The notes under the pieces are model-generated. The model saw only the letters and a list, made by a program, of their open reading frames with translations. It searched no databases and had not been told where the DNA came from. Positions 8,316-17,810 of a stretch of 64,000 nucleotides of DNA are shown here, in pieces (the first letter of the stretch is position 1; the number at the start of each line of letters is the position of its first letter). The translations under genes and the position numbers were made by a program. Source of the DNA: Actinomycetes bacterium (lineage in GTDB: Bacteria > Actinomycetota > Thermoleophilia > RBG-16-64-13); assembly GCA_024637095.1 (NCBI GenBank), contig JAGXFV010000049.1:109631-173630 (forward strand). The letters are read 5' to 3'.

Positions 8316-9989
8316 TTAGTGGGTGTCGACGCCTTCGCCGGCGCCGCGCGGCACGCGGACGCTTTCGACCATTTCTTGGATATGCAGGGGCGGAGCCGGG
8401 GTAACCCGGGAGACCCCGAAGGCCACGATGAAGTTCATCGCTGCACCTACGGTGCCGATGCCCTGCGCGTTGATGTCGAAGAAGAACGGGTTCATGTCGA
8501 AGAACTGGGCTCCGATGATGTAGAAGGAGGTGAAGCCCAGACCGACGATCATGCCGGCGATGGCGCCCTCCCGGTTCATCCTCTTGTCGAAGATACCGAG
8601 GATGATGATCGGGAAGAAGCTGGCCGCCGCGAGGCCGAAGGCGAAGGCCACCACCTCGGCCACGAACCCGGGTGGGTTGATGCCGAAGTATCCCGCAACT
8701 ACGACCGCACCCAGGATCACCAGGCGGCCCACGAGCAGGCGTTCACCCTCACTTGCCTCCGGGTGAATCAGCTTGTAGTAGATGTCATGGGATAGGGAGC
8801 TCGAGATGACGAGCAGCAGTCCGGCCGCGGTGGAGAGAGCTGCTGCCAAACCGCCGGCCGCCACTAGGGCGATGACGATGGCCGGAAGGCCTGCCACCTC
8901 GGGGGTCGACAGGACGATGATGTCGCGGTCGATCGTGATTTCACTGGTCTCGGGGTCGGCCGTCATCTCCAGGACGCCGTCGGCGTTCTTGTCCTCGAGG
9001 CCCAAGAGGCCGGTGTCCGACCAGCTGCCGACCCATTCGATCTCGTTGGCTTCTGCCGGGGTCTTGCCTTGCAGTTCGTTGATCAGATTGTACTTGGCGA
9101 ACACGGCGATGGCCGGAGCCGTGGTGTACAGCAGGGCGATGAACAGCAGCGCCCATCCCGCCGAGTACCGGGCGGCGCGAACGCTGCGCACGGTGTAGAA
9201 GCGGATGATGACATGGGGCAGGCCGGCTGTCCCGATCATCAATGACATTGTCACCATAAACACATTCAGACCGGATAAGTTAGTAAACGGCTGCGTGTAG
9301 TTGGTCAACCCCAGATCCGTCTGTATCTGGTTCAGGCGACTGGTGATGTCGCTGAAGGTCAGAGCCAGCTGGGGAATCGGGATGTCGGTCAGGATCACCG
9401 CGATGGCCACCGCGGGCACCATGTAGGCGATAATGAGAACCGAGTACTGCGCCACCTGGGTCCAGGTGATGCCCTTCATTCCACCGAGCACGGCGAAGAA
9501 GGCCACGATTAGCACACCGACGACAACCCCCCACTCGATCGACAAACCGAGGAAGCGGCTGAAGACGATGCCGACGCCCCGCATCTGACCGGCGACGTAG
9601 GTGAAGGAAACGAACATAGCCGCAATGGCGGCTACCACTCGGGCTGTGTTGGAGTAGTAGCGGTCGCCGACGAAGTCGGGGACCGTGTACTTTCCGAACT
9701 TCCGCAGGTACGGGGCCAGGAGCAGCGCCAGCAGCACGTAGCCGCCGGTCCATCCCATCAGATAGATGGCTCCGTCATACCCCAGGAACGAGATGAGACC
9801 GGCCATAGAGATGAACGACGCGGCCGACATCCAGTCGGCCGCGGTGGCCGCTCCGTTGGCTATGGCGGGAACGCCGCGGCCGGCGACGTAGAAACCGCTG
9901 GTCTCCTTGACGCGGCTGGCGTACCCGATGTAGATGTAGCCGGCGAATGTCAGCCCGACCAGTAGATAAGTCCAAGCTTCAACAGACAT
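8316..9989 (-). CDS. Sodium:solute symporter family protein (large subunit, acetate-permease-like)
   Basis: SSS topology, GAATAADWMSAASFISMAG, GGMKGITWTQ. Confidence 0.92.
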   Translation of the reverse strand: MSVEAWTYLLVGLTFAGYIYIGYASRVKETSGFYVAGRGVPAIANGAATAADWMSAASFISMAGLISFLGYDGAIYLMGWTGGYVLLALLLAPYLRKFGKYTVPDFVGDRYYSNTARVVAAIAAMFVSFTYVAGQMRGVGIVFSRFLGLSIEWGVVVGVLIVAFFAVLGGMKGITWTQVAQYSVLIIAYMVPAVAIAVILTDIPIPQLALTFSDITSRLNQIQTDLGLTNYTQPFTNLSGLNVFMVTMSLMIGTAGLPHVIIRFYTVRSVRAARYSAGWALLFIALLYTTAPAIAVFAKYNLINELQGKTPAEANEIEWVGSWSDTGLLGLEDKNADGVLEMTADPETSEITIDRDIIVLSTPEVAGLPAIVIALVAAGGLAAALSTAAGLLLVISSSLSHDIYYKLIHPEASEGERLLVGRLVILGAVVVAGYFGINPPGFVAEVVAFAFGLAAASFFPIIILGIFDKRMNREGAIAGMIVGLGFTSFYIIGAQFFDMNPFFFDINAQGIGTVGAAMNFIVAFGVSRVTPAPPLHIQEMVESVRVPRGAGEGVDTH

Positions 9990-9999
9990 CGTCTACCCC

Positions 10000-10308
10000 T
10001 TACTCGTGCACGTCGAATTCTTTATCAATACGGTCCATCCAGCGCGCGTACACGAATATCAGGATCACGAAGACTACGATCGATCCTTGATGCGCGAACC
10101 AGAAGGAGAGCGGCACACTAAAGAAGTTAATGTCCGCGAGAGGCTTCGCCAGAAGAATTCCGGCGACGAAGGACACGAGTGCCCACACGACTAGGAGGCC
10201 GATGATCAGAGTGATGTTCTTCCGCCAGTAGGCCTTTCCGGCAGGACTGTTGTAATCGTATGCTGCGCGTTCGGGTGGTGTTTGCTGGTCAGGTTCCATG
10301 AGAGGCAT
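10000..10308 (-). CDS. DUF4212 protein (sodium/substrate symporter small subunit)
   Basis: YWRKN...LLVVWALVSF, FSVPLSFWFAHQGSIVVFVILIFVYARWMDRID; directly upstream of the SSS gene. Confidence 0.92.
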   Translation of the reverse strand: MPLMEPDQQTPPERAAYDYNSPAGKAYWRKNITLIIGLLVVWALVSFVAGILLAKPLADINFFSVPLSFWFAHQGSIVVFVILIFVYARWMDRIDKEFDVHE

Positions 10309-10580
10309 CCCCCTTAGACGAATCGAGGAGCTTCGCCGGTGGTTCCGGTGCTGAGTGCTCCCGCCGGCGAGTTGGACCGGTTGTGGGCCGGTCCGAGTGG
10401 TGGTCTGTCATCTACCTCCCTTCTGCAAAAGCCATGGTGATTGAGAGTTGTAGGACGAAGAGAGTGTATTGCAGAGACTTCACCGCGGAGAATCGCGGCA
10501 GCTCAGTGGTGAGGCCGTGCCGATGAACGGTGAGAATGGTCGGGGATGCGGCGGAGGCCGGTGCAGCTCCCCCGACGAAT

Positions 10581-10602
10581 GGCCTTCTAAGGGCTTTCTA
10601 AG
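10581..10602. repeat. Two tandem 11-bp repeats GGC(C/T)TTCTAAG upstream of sat
   Basis: GGCCTTCTAAG GGCTTTCTAAG. Confidence 0.8.
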
Positions 10603-10657
10603 GCATCTTCTCCCTCCATGCATGGCGACTGTTGCCCCTTTTTGACAGAATGACCCC

Positions 10658-12382
10658 ATGGCGACGTCAAAAAAGCAGGACGGGGGTGCGCCTCAGACAC
10701 CGCTTGGCGGGCGTTTGGTAGAGCGGGCGCTGCAGGGTGATCGTCTCGAGGCGGCGCTTGAGCGCGCCCAAGGACTTCCCCGCATCATGATCGACCGCGA
10801 GGCCGAGATCACTTTCGAAATGGTGGCCACCGGGGTCTTCTCCCCTCTTACCGGCACGCTCGGCCGCGCCGACAGCGAGACCGTTATCGAGCACGGCCGG
10901 CTGGCCGATGGCACGCCCTGGCCTATCCCCCTTACGTTTGCTCCCGCCGGCCGGCGGAACCACGAAGTCATCGAGAAGCTACGCGAAGGCGACGAGGTGC
11001 TGCTCGTCGGCCAGAACGGGCAACCGGTGGCGCTACAGCGGATCAGCGAAATCTTCACCTATGACCGCGAGAAACGGGCGCAGCGCCTCTTCGGCACCAC
11101 ATCTCCCGAGGTTCACCCCGGCGTGGACGCCATCTTTCGGCGGATGGGCGAACTCTCGATCGCAGGCGAGATCGAACTTCTCGACCGGCCGAGTTGGGGA
11201 TCGTTCGAGCGCTACCGCATGACGCCGCGCGAGACCTACCGACTGTTGTATGAGGAGCGGGGATACCGTTCCGTGGCGGGTTTCATCACCGGGGCCAATC
11301 CCCCGCACGTCGGCCACGAGTACATGCATCGAACCGCCCTCGAGATGGTCGACGCCATCCTACTCTTGCCGCAGGTGGAGCTCGAGCGGCCGGAGTACGT
11401 CAGGCCCGATTACCGCATCCAGGCGCTGGAGGCGTTGACCGACGTCTACTATCCGCCGTTTCGAGTGGTCATGTCGGCGCTTCGCAGCAATTATCTATTC
11501 GCCGGCCCCCGCGAGGCCGTGCTGCACGCGATCATCATGCGTAACTACGGTTGCACCCACGCCTTGATAGGACGTGATCACGCCGGCGTGGGCGACGTAT
11601 ACGACATGTATGCCAGCCACCGCATCTTCGATGAATACTCGCCCGAGGAACTCGGCATCGAGATCGTGGCCTTCTCGGAGGTCTTCTACTGCGCGCGTTG
11701 CCGCGTTCCCGCCACGGAAAAGACCTGCCCGCACGACACGCGCTACCGCGTGCAGATCTCCGGTACGGGAATCCGTGAGGTGCTCCGCCGAGGATTCTTC
11801 CCGCCCAAGGAGATTTGCCGCCCCGAGGTCAGCCACATTGCCCTGCAGGGGGTCGTGCCTACCAGTGGCGGCGTGGGGGCCGGCTCCAAACGTGGAGTCT
11901 ACGCTCCCGGGCGGACCATCCACAGCCTCTTTTCCTTCTACGAGGTGGCGTACCGGCTGGGCGGTTATCTGCGACCGGAGATCATCGGGGAAGCGGCGCT
12001 CGGAGAACGCGACCTCGAGGCGGCGTTGCTCGACGTGCGCAGCCACGCGGATCAGGTCTACGAGGCGGTCTTCGACGAAATGGCCGAAGCAGGAGAGGCC
12101 AACCGCAGCCTGGCTGCCCGTTGGCGCACCGAGGCCCGCGAGATCCTGATCGATCATCAGGCCGAACTCCTGGCGCAACTCCAGGAAAAGCGGCGGTTGT
12201 TGCAGGCCGGCGAATGGCTCGATCCTGCCGAGGACAGATTGGAGGGAGACGTCTCCCGCGCCGAACGCGTTCTCGAGCAACACCCTCGGCCGCTGCACCC
12301 AGACGCCATTCGAGCCCACCTGTCCGATCCGACCTCTCTCGACTGGAGCGCGGGCAAGGAAGAGGAGAAGGCGGGGGAGTGA
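10658..12382 (+). CDS. sat: ATP sulfurylase (sulfate adenylyltransferase) with long C-terminal extension
   Basis: GFITGANPPHVGHEYMHRTALE (HXXH-type), LIGRDHAGVGDVY, zinc site CARCRVPATEKTCPH, ISGTGIREVLRRG. Confidence 0.93.
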   Translation: MATSKKQDGGAPQTPLGGRLVERALQGDRLEAALERAQGLPRIMIDREAEITFEMVATGVFSPLTGTLGRADSETVIEHGRLADGTPWPIPLTFAPAGRRNHEVIEKLREGDEVLLVGQNGQPVALQRISEIFTYDREKRAQRLFGTTSPEVHPGVDAIFRRMGELSIAGEIELLDRPSWGSFERYRMTPRETYRLLYEERGYRSVAGFITGANPPHVGHEYMHRTALEMVDAILLLPQVELERPEYVRPDYRIQALEALTDVYYPPFRVVMSALRSNYLFAGPREAVLHAIIMRNYGCTHALIGRDHAGVGDVYDMYASHRIFDEYSPEELGIEIVAFSEVFYCARCRVPATEKTCPHDTRYRVQISGTGIREVLRRGFFPPKEICRPEVSHIALQGVVPTSGGVGAGSKRGVYAPGRTIHSLFSFYEVAYRLGGYLRPEIIGEAALGERDLEAALLDVRSHADQVYEAVFDEMAEAGEANRSLAARWRTEAREILIDHQAELLAQLQEKRRLLQAGEWLDPAEDRLEGDVSRAERVLEQHPRPLHPDAIRAHLSDPTSLDWSAGKEEEKAGE

Positions 12383-12386
12383 GGCG

Positions 12387-12833
12387 ATGAAGGGCATACG
12401 CGCCTTTGACTTCGCCACGGTCGACTACCCGCGGGTCGGCTTCGACGACAAAGCGTTGGACGCCCTCGAACTCATGGTGCAGAGCGAGCGCAACTACGCC
12501 ATGATCATCGAGGCCGGCGACATCGTGGGAGTGATAGAGCAGGGCGAGATCGTAGCGGCCTACGGGCGGGGCGATCTCCACACGGACACCCCGGTTTCGG
12601 CACTCGCCCAAGACCGCCCCTGCATCGATAAGGCAGCCAGCTTCGATGACGTCGTGCAGTTTATGGCGGCTTTCGACCTCTTCCAGATCTGCGTAGAGGA
12701 TCGGGTGCTGGACGATTTCATGCTGCTGCGGGCGATTTGGACCGAACAGCTCGCGGTCGCCAAGGAGTTTCGTGAGTATGAAGCCCCCGCCACCCCGATA
12801 GAGGAAGGCGCTTATGGCATCGGGTACGGGTAG
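12387..12833 (+). CDS. CBS-domain-like protein
   Basis: DDKALDALELMVQSERNYAMIIEAGDIVGVIEQGEIV; co-directional with sat. Confidence 0.6.
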   Translation: MKGIRAFDFATVDYPRVGFDDKALDALELMVQSERNYAMIIEAGDIVGVIEQGEIVAAYGRGDLHTDTPVSALAQDRPCIDKAASFDDVVQFMAAFDLFQICVEDRVLDDFMLLRAIWTEQLAVAKEFREYEAPATPIEEGAYGIGYG

Positions 12834-13275
12834 CGCGGAGGGAGCCGGCCGGGGTCCGGTCCGACCCCCCCTGGTGGGGGAGTTGGCCACTGCCAACTAC
12901 ATTCAGGTCTCGCGCCGGCAGCGGGTGGTCGAGGTGGCGCGGCTCATGGCTGAGCGTTGGATATCCTCGGTGCTGGTCCTCGAGGCGCGGCGCCCCGTGG
13001 GTATCCTGACCAAGCGGACCATCATCAAGGATGTCCTAGCGCGCGGGTACACGGGCATGGAGTTGACCGCCGGTGAGATCATGCACTCTCCGATCGTCAC
13101 CATAAGTGCCGGCGCCACCGTCGATGAGGCTGCAGCGATGATGGCGAGGACCGGTCTTCGCCACCTGGCAGTGGTGCGGAACGGCGAGCTCATCGGAGTG
13201 CTTTCGCACTACCACTTGGCCCGCATTCTGCCCGACCTGGTTCGCACGCGCGAGGCGGCCAAGCCCCGAGCCTAG
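12814..13275 (+). CDS. CBS domain pair protein
   Basis: VVEVARLMAERWISSVLVLEARRPVGILTKRTIIKDVLA and second CBS TVDEAAAMMARTGLRHLAVV; overlaps preceding gene by 20 bp. Confidence 0.9.
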   Translation: MASGTGSAEGAGRGPVRPPLVGELATANYIQVSRRQRVVEVARLMAERWISSVLVLEARRPVGILTKRTIIKDVLARGYTGMELTAGEIMHSPIVTISAGATVDEAAAMMARTGLRHLAVVRNGELIGVLSHYHLARILPDLVRTREAAKPRA

Positions 13276-14114
13276 CCCTGTGCCTGCCCCCCGCGCCGTT
13301 CCCGAGTGAGTCCCGTCACGCCCTCCACCCAGCGCACGAAGTCCTTGAGCGCACCTGTGATTCCTCCCTCGTGCGTCTGAAGGAATTCGGGGAAGACCTC
13401 GAGGGTCAGCAGCCCGCTGAAACCCATGCCGAGGGCTCGGTCGATGAAATCGGCCAGATCCAGGTCGCCCTGGTCAAAGGGAAGGTGCTCCTGAAATTCC
13501 TTCTTCGAGAAATTGGAGAGGTGAATGGTGCGGACTCGGTCCCGAAACTGGGCATAGGCGGCCACCAGATTCTCGCCCGCGGTGCCGAAGTGAGTCGTGT
13601 CGAAGGTCATGAACAGATTCTGCTCTTCCAACAACTCCCAGAGTTCGTCCCGCTCTTGGTAGCGGTAGGGTGCCGTGGCGAAGGGTACTTTGATCCCCCG
13701 CCAGCTCTTGGACCGCGGCATGTTCTCCACGGTGATCATGACGTCGCCGCCGCCCACGGTCTTCTGGAAGTCGTCGATTCCGACCATCCAGCGGTTAAAA
13801 GTGACGCCGTCCACTGCCCGCTCGGGGGGATGGAAGGTCACGCTGCGGGCTTCGATAGCTCGGGCAACGTTGACCGTCGAGAGCAGAGAGGTCACCGGCC
13901 CGTCCCAGCCGGGGACCGGCTGAAAGGGGGCGTGCACGTTGCGGATGGGTATCTCGTAGTGGCGGGAAAGCTCGATCAGTTTCGCGGTGGTCTCGGGGAC
14001 GTGCTCCCGGTTCACCAAGTACTCGAATCCGTCGAACCCGGCCTCGGCTGCAACCTTGAACTGGTCCTCCAGTCCGAGGACGTAAGCGCAGCCGCTTGAG
14101 ACGATCAGCTCCAC
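13272..14114 (-). CDS. Sugar phosphate isomerase/epimerase-like TIM barrel protein
   Basis: GFDGFEYLV, TFDTTHFG, TIHLSNF, LTLEVFPE; GTG start just after the upstream gene. Confidence 0.8.
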   Translation of the reverse strand: MELIVSSGCAYVLGLEDQFKVAAEAGFDGFEYLVNREHVPETTAKLIELSRHYEIPIRNVHAPFQPVPGWDGPVTSLLSTVNVARAIEARSVTFHPPERAVDGVTFNRWMVGIDDFQKTVGGGDVMITVENMPRSKSWRGIKVPFATAPYRYQERDELWELLEEQNLFMTFDTTHFGTAGENLVAAYAQFRDRVRTIHLSNFSKKEFQEHLPFDQGDLDLADFIDRALGMGFSGLLTLEVFPEFLQTHEGGITGALKDFVRWVEGVTGLTRERRGGQAQG

Positions 14115-14121
14115 AGGCGCG

Positions 14122-15552
14122 TTAGAGGTGGAAGTGGAATCGGAGGATGCCCGCCAGGTGATCCACCGCCTTGAAGGCGCGCTTGAGATTTTGTCGCTCC
14201 CATTCCGACCATTCCTCGGGATAGACGAAATACTCGTCATCTGAGCCGTGCAGCACTTGTTCGAGCGAGTCCTGGACCTTGAGCCTCAGGAAGAGTTCGT
14301 TGGCAAAGAGCAGGTTTTCGGCCGATTCCTTTTCCAGGGCGCTCTTGTCCTGCAGCGTCCGGATCCGTTCGGTGGTCTGGGTGTCCCTGATGCCGTACTC
14401 AATCGCCAGCACCTTGATCGAGGCCATTAGCGGCAGCAGGCCATATCGTTTGACGTTGATGCCTCTGCGGCCGTCGGGGCCCTTGTCGTACTGCAGTCGC
14501 CCCAGGAAATTGAGGGGGACCGGCTTGGCCACGGCGTCTTCGGCCAAAGCGCGCACCGCAAAAGGCGCTCGCCCCAACTCGTCGATTGTGAAGTCCCAGA
14601 GCTCGTCGACATAGCGTGATTCACCCTCGACGATGCGAAGATCCAGAAAGATGGTGAGATCGCGCAGCAGCTCCCCGTCCTCCATGCCGTGGATCAACCG
14701 GTATACTCGCTTTTTCCACTCGGTCAATGTACCGAACCACTGGTCTTCTCGGGCCATGACGCCACCCTGGCACAACTCGAAACCGCACGTGTCCAGGTCC
14801 TCATTCACTTCCCGCGCCAGACGGAGGTAATAGGTCAGGGCGTCAGCATCCGCGTCGTCGGCGACGATCATCCCGTTGTCCTGGTCGCCGCGCAGGACCT
14901 GCTCGCGGCGACCTTCGGATCCGAAGCAAACCCAAGCGAAGGACTGAGCCGGGCGGCGCAGTTCGGGCCTCAGTTCTTGCTGGGCCAGACGGATGACCCG
15001 TCGCGTGAGCGCATCGTTGTAGTCCGTGAGGATTTCGGTCAGTGATTGAGCGTCCACGTCGCCAAGGAATAGCTTGTGGATGAAGCCGTCGATCTCCATG
15101 CGAGTTCGGCACAGTTCTGTTATCGATTGAGCGCTGCCTATGCGGGAGGTGAGCACCTCTCCCTCGTAGCCTTCCACTCGGATGAGATCCTTCATGGAGA
15201 CGAAGCCCAGCAGCTGCCCGGCCCCATCGACGACTACCAGGCGACGCACCCGATGGCGCATCATCAGGTAGAGGGCCTCGTACAGATGAACGTCGGGTGT
15301 CGTGGTGATCAGAGGGCTGCTCATGATTTCCGACGCCGGGGTGCCGATCTCGCCCGAAGTGACGATCTTGTAGACCAGGTCGCGCTCTGTGACGATTCCC
15401 AGGGGCCGCTCGTCGGCGTCGGTGACAATGACCGCCACCAATTGTTGATCCCGCATCAGCATGGCCATTCCCTGAGCGCTCATGTCGGCGGAAACCGTGC
15501 ACGCCCTGGGAGACAGCACCTCGCCCACCCGGGCCTTGTAGAATAAGCCCAA
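14122..15552 (-). CDS. CBS domain + DUF294 nucleotidyltransferase-like protein
   Basis: Two CBS repeats; FAWVCFGSEGRREQVLRGDQDNGMI nucleotidyltransferase motif. Confidence 0.92.
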   Translation of the reverse strand: MGLFYKARVGEVLSPRACTVSADMSAQGMAMLMRDQQLVAVIVTDADERPLGIVTERDLVYKIVTSGEIGTPASEIMSSPLITTTPDVHLYEALYLMMRHRVRRLVVVDGAGQLLGFVSMKDLIRVEGYEGEVLTSRIGSAQSITELCRTRMEIDGFIHKLFLGDVDAQSLTEILTDYNDALTRRVIRLAQQELRPELRRPAQSFAWVCFGSEGRREQVLRGDQDNGMIVADDADADALTYYLRLAREVNEDLDTCGFELCQGGVMAREDQWFGTLTEWKKRVYRLIHGMEDGELLRDLTIFLDLRIVEGESRYVDELWDFTIDELGRAPFAVRALAEDAVAKPVPLNFLGRLQYDKGPDGRRGINVKRYGLLPLMASIKVLAIEYGIRDTQTTERIRTLQDKSALEKESAENLLFANELFLRLKVQDSLEQVLHGSDDEYFVYPEEWSEWERQNLKRAFKAVDHLAGILRFHFHL

Positions 15553-15701
15553 GCGCTTTTCGGGCGAGACTCCGCCTCCGAATCCACCGGTTGGCTGGCC
15601 TGTAATGTGAGTATCGATCGAAACCCCCCGTGCGCGGATTCTACCAGTCTAGTCGCTCCCCGCAGAATGTGCTGCACCAACCGTATGCTAGACTCGCGGC
15701 C

Positions 15702-17687
15702 ATGAGGGCAAAAAGCGCCTCGTCCCCCCTCGCCCTCCGTGGCTTCCCGCTCGCGCTCTTGGTGGCGGTTACCGTCTTATTGCTGGCGGCGGCTTCGGCC
15801 TCCGCGCAGGACATCCCCAGTCTCACGATGAGTCACGATCCAATCCTCGCCTCGGATACGACACCCGGCGTCCTGACCGTCGAAGCGCAGACCGACGCCC
15901 TCTGGAACGCGGCCCGCCTCACCGTTACCATCCGCGGCCCTGGTGATCCTTCTCCTGCCGCGGATCCGTTGACCTGGCCGGTCGCCGCCGAGGTCCGCCG
16001 GGAACTGGAGACGGTCGGCCCCCGGGTCAACCTCGAGGTGCCCCTATCGGCGGAATCCCTCGCCGGGCCGGGCGCCTACCGGGCATTCGCCGTCCTCACC
16101 GGGGAAGGCGACAGGCGGGTGGAAGGCGAGGCCTGGGTCGGCCTGATTCCCGGCGGAGTCACCGTCGATTTGGCCACGGTCTGGCCGGTCGCCTTCGGCA
16201 TTCACCGGGACCCCGATGGTGTCTTCGTCGACGAGGTGCTCATCGAAGCAGTCAGGCCCGAGGCGGAGGCGGCGGGCAGTCTCTATGCCCTCTTCCGAGC
16301 GATCGACGACTTCCCCTCTTGGCACCAGACCCTGGCGATTGAGCCGGTGCTGCTGACCCAACTCGGGGAGATGGCGGATGGTTTCTCGCAACGCGCTTCC
16401 GCGGGGGGGGAGGTCACGGTCGAGGAAGGCGAAGGGGCTGCTGCAGCGGCAGATCAGACGCTCTCGCTGATGAGGACCGTGGCGGCCCTGGACAATGTTC
16501 AGATTCTTCCCGCTCCCTACGCCATGCCTCCTCTGCCGTTGCTGGGACGCCTGGGCTGGATCGACGGCCGGGAGCAGATGCAGCTGGGCAAGCAGCAGGT
16601 CCAAGAGGTGCTCGCACTCCCGCAAACCCTCGACGCCGCCTATCCGCCCGGGCTGGAGTTGACGGACGAGAGCCTAGGCTTCTTGAGTAACGCCTCCATC
16701 GACTTCGCGGTGGCTTCGGCGGAGGTCGCCGGCGGGCTGGCCGAGCCCAGTTCCGTGTTGGGGGCACCGGTTCGGGTCCGGGATCAGCAGGGGAATCGGT
16801 TGACCCTGGTCTTCGCTCATCCGCGGCTGCGTTCCGCCCTAGTCGCGCCCTGGGACGCAGAACGCTTCCTTGCGGCGCTCGCATCGGTGGTGACGGAAAC
16901 TGGAGGGGGCCCGGTTGTCGCCGTTCCCTCGTCGGACTACGCTCTGCCCTCGGCGGAGTTCCTGGAGGTGGTCGGAGAGGCACTGGGCGCGAGCGGTCAG
17001 ATCCGCAGCGTCACGCTGGATGAGTTGCTCGAATCCCGTCCGCCCTCCAGTCGCCCGGTCTTCCTCAACCGCTTCGCCGGCTCTATCGAGGGGTTCGTCG
17101 GCCAGACTTACGCGGAGCGTCTTCAGGCCACACACCTGTTGGTGGACGACCTGGCTCAGGCGACCAAATCCGAGCGCTCTCCGCTCGAATCGCTGAATCT
17201 GCTGCTCTTCGAAGCCGAGAGCCGCTACTGGTTCGCGGCTGGCGAGAATCCTCTGGTGGTCAATCTGGGGCTCACCTACCTGGACCGCGCGGCTGAACTG
17301 ACCCGCGAGGAGTTCGACAAGGTCGACGTCGAAGGGGACAAGTCGGTTATCGTGATGGGCTCAAGTGGAGAGGTGCCGATCGCCATCATCAACCAAACCG
17401 GATACCCGCTCGAGGCGAGGCTGGTCCTGCGTGGTGAGGGTATCGAGGTGTTGGGCGATACACCCGGGCTCGTCAGCCTCGGTCCCCAGGAGAACATCAT
17501 CACCGTGCCCTTGGAAGTGACCGGCTCCACGGGACGGCTACATGTCGAGGTCTTCCTGGGGCAGACCCGCGTGGACCAGGGCACCATCGAGGTTAGGGGC
17601 TTCTCCCTGCTCTCGATCCTGCCCTGGATCCTGATTGGGCTCGCCGTCCTGGCCGCGCTCGCCTTCGCGGTGCTCCGCCTGCGCTGA
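15702..17687 (+). CDS. Secreted/membrane-anchored protein, DUF6049/GH57-like ectodomain (uncertain)
   Basis: N-terminal signal peptide ...LAAASASAQD; C-terminal TM LLSILPWILIGLAVLAALAFAVLRLR. Confidence 0.7.
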   Translation: MRAKSASSPLALRGFPLALLVAVTVLLLAAASASAQDIPSLTMSHDPILASDTTPGVLTVEAQTDALWNAARLTVTIRGPGDPSPAADPLTWPVAAEVRRELETVGPRVNLEVPLSAESLAGPGAYRAFAVLTGEGDRRVEGEAWVGLIPGGVTVDLATVWPVAFGIHRDPDGVFVDEVLIEAVRPEAEAAGSLYALFRAIDDFPSWHQTLAIEPVLLTQLGEMADGFSQRASAGGEVTVEEGEGAAAAADQTLSLMRTVAALDNVQILPAPYAMPPLPLLGRLGWIDGREQMQLGKQQVQEVLALPQTLDAAYPPGLELTDESLGFLSNASIDFAVASAEVAGGLAEPSSVLGAPVRVRDQQGNRLTLVFAHPRLRSALVAPWDAERFLAALASVVTETGGGPVVAVPSSDYALPSAEFLEVVGEALGASGQIRSVTLDELLESRPPSSRPVFLNRFAGSIEGFVGQTYAERLQATHLLVDDLAQATKSERSPLESLNLLLFEAESRYWFAAGENPLVVNLGLTYLDRAAELTREEFDKVDVEGDKSVIVMGSSGEVPIAIINQTGYPLEARLVLRGEGIEVLGDTPGLVSLGPQENIITVPLEVTGSTGRLHVEVFLGQTRVDQGTIEVRGFSLLSILPWILIGLAVLAALAFAVLRLR

Positions 17688-17810
17688 CGATCTTGCAGAT
17701 GCGCTAAAGTCCGCGCGCGTATTCCCGATGAAGTGTATGGGCACCGCGCCGCAGCCCGCCCTTCGGCGCGAGGCCCGTTACCTGTACTGTGAACATTCGT
17801 TAGGACGGGC

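Noticed and set aside
11495-12418. 307-aa - strand ORF
   Set aside because: Antisense to sat; shadow ORF
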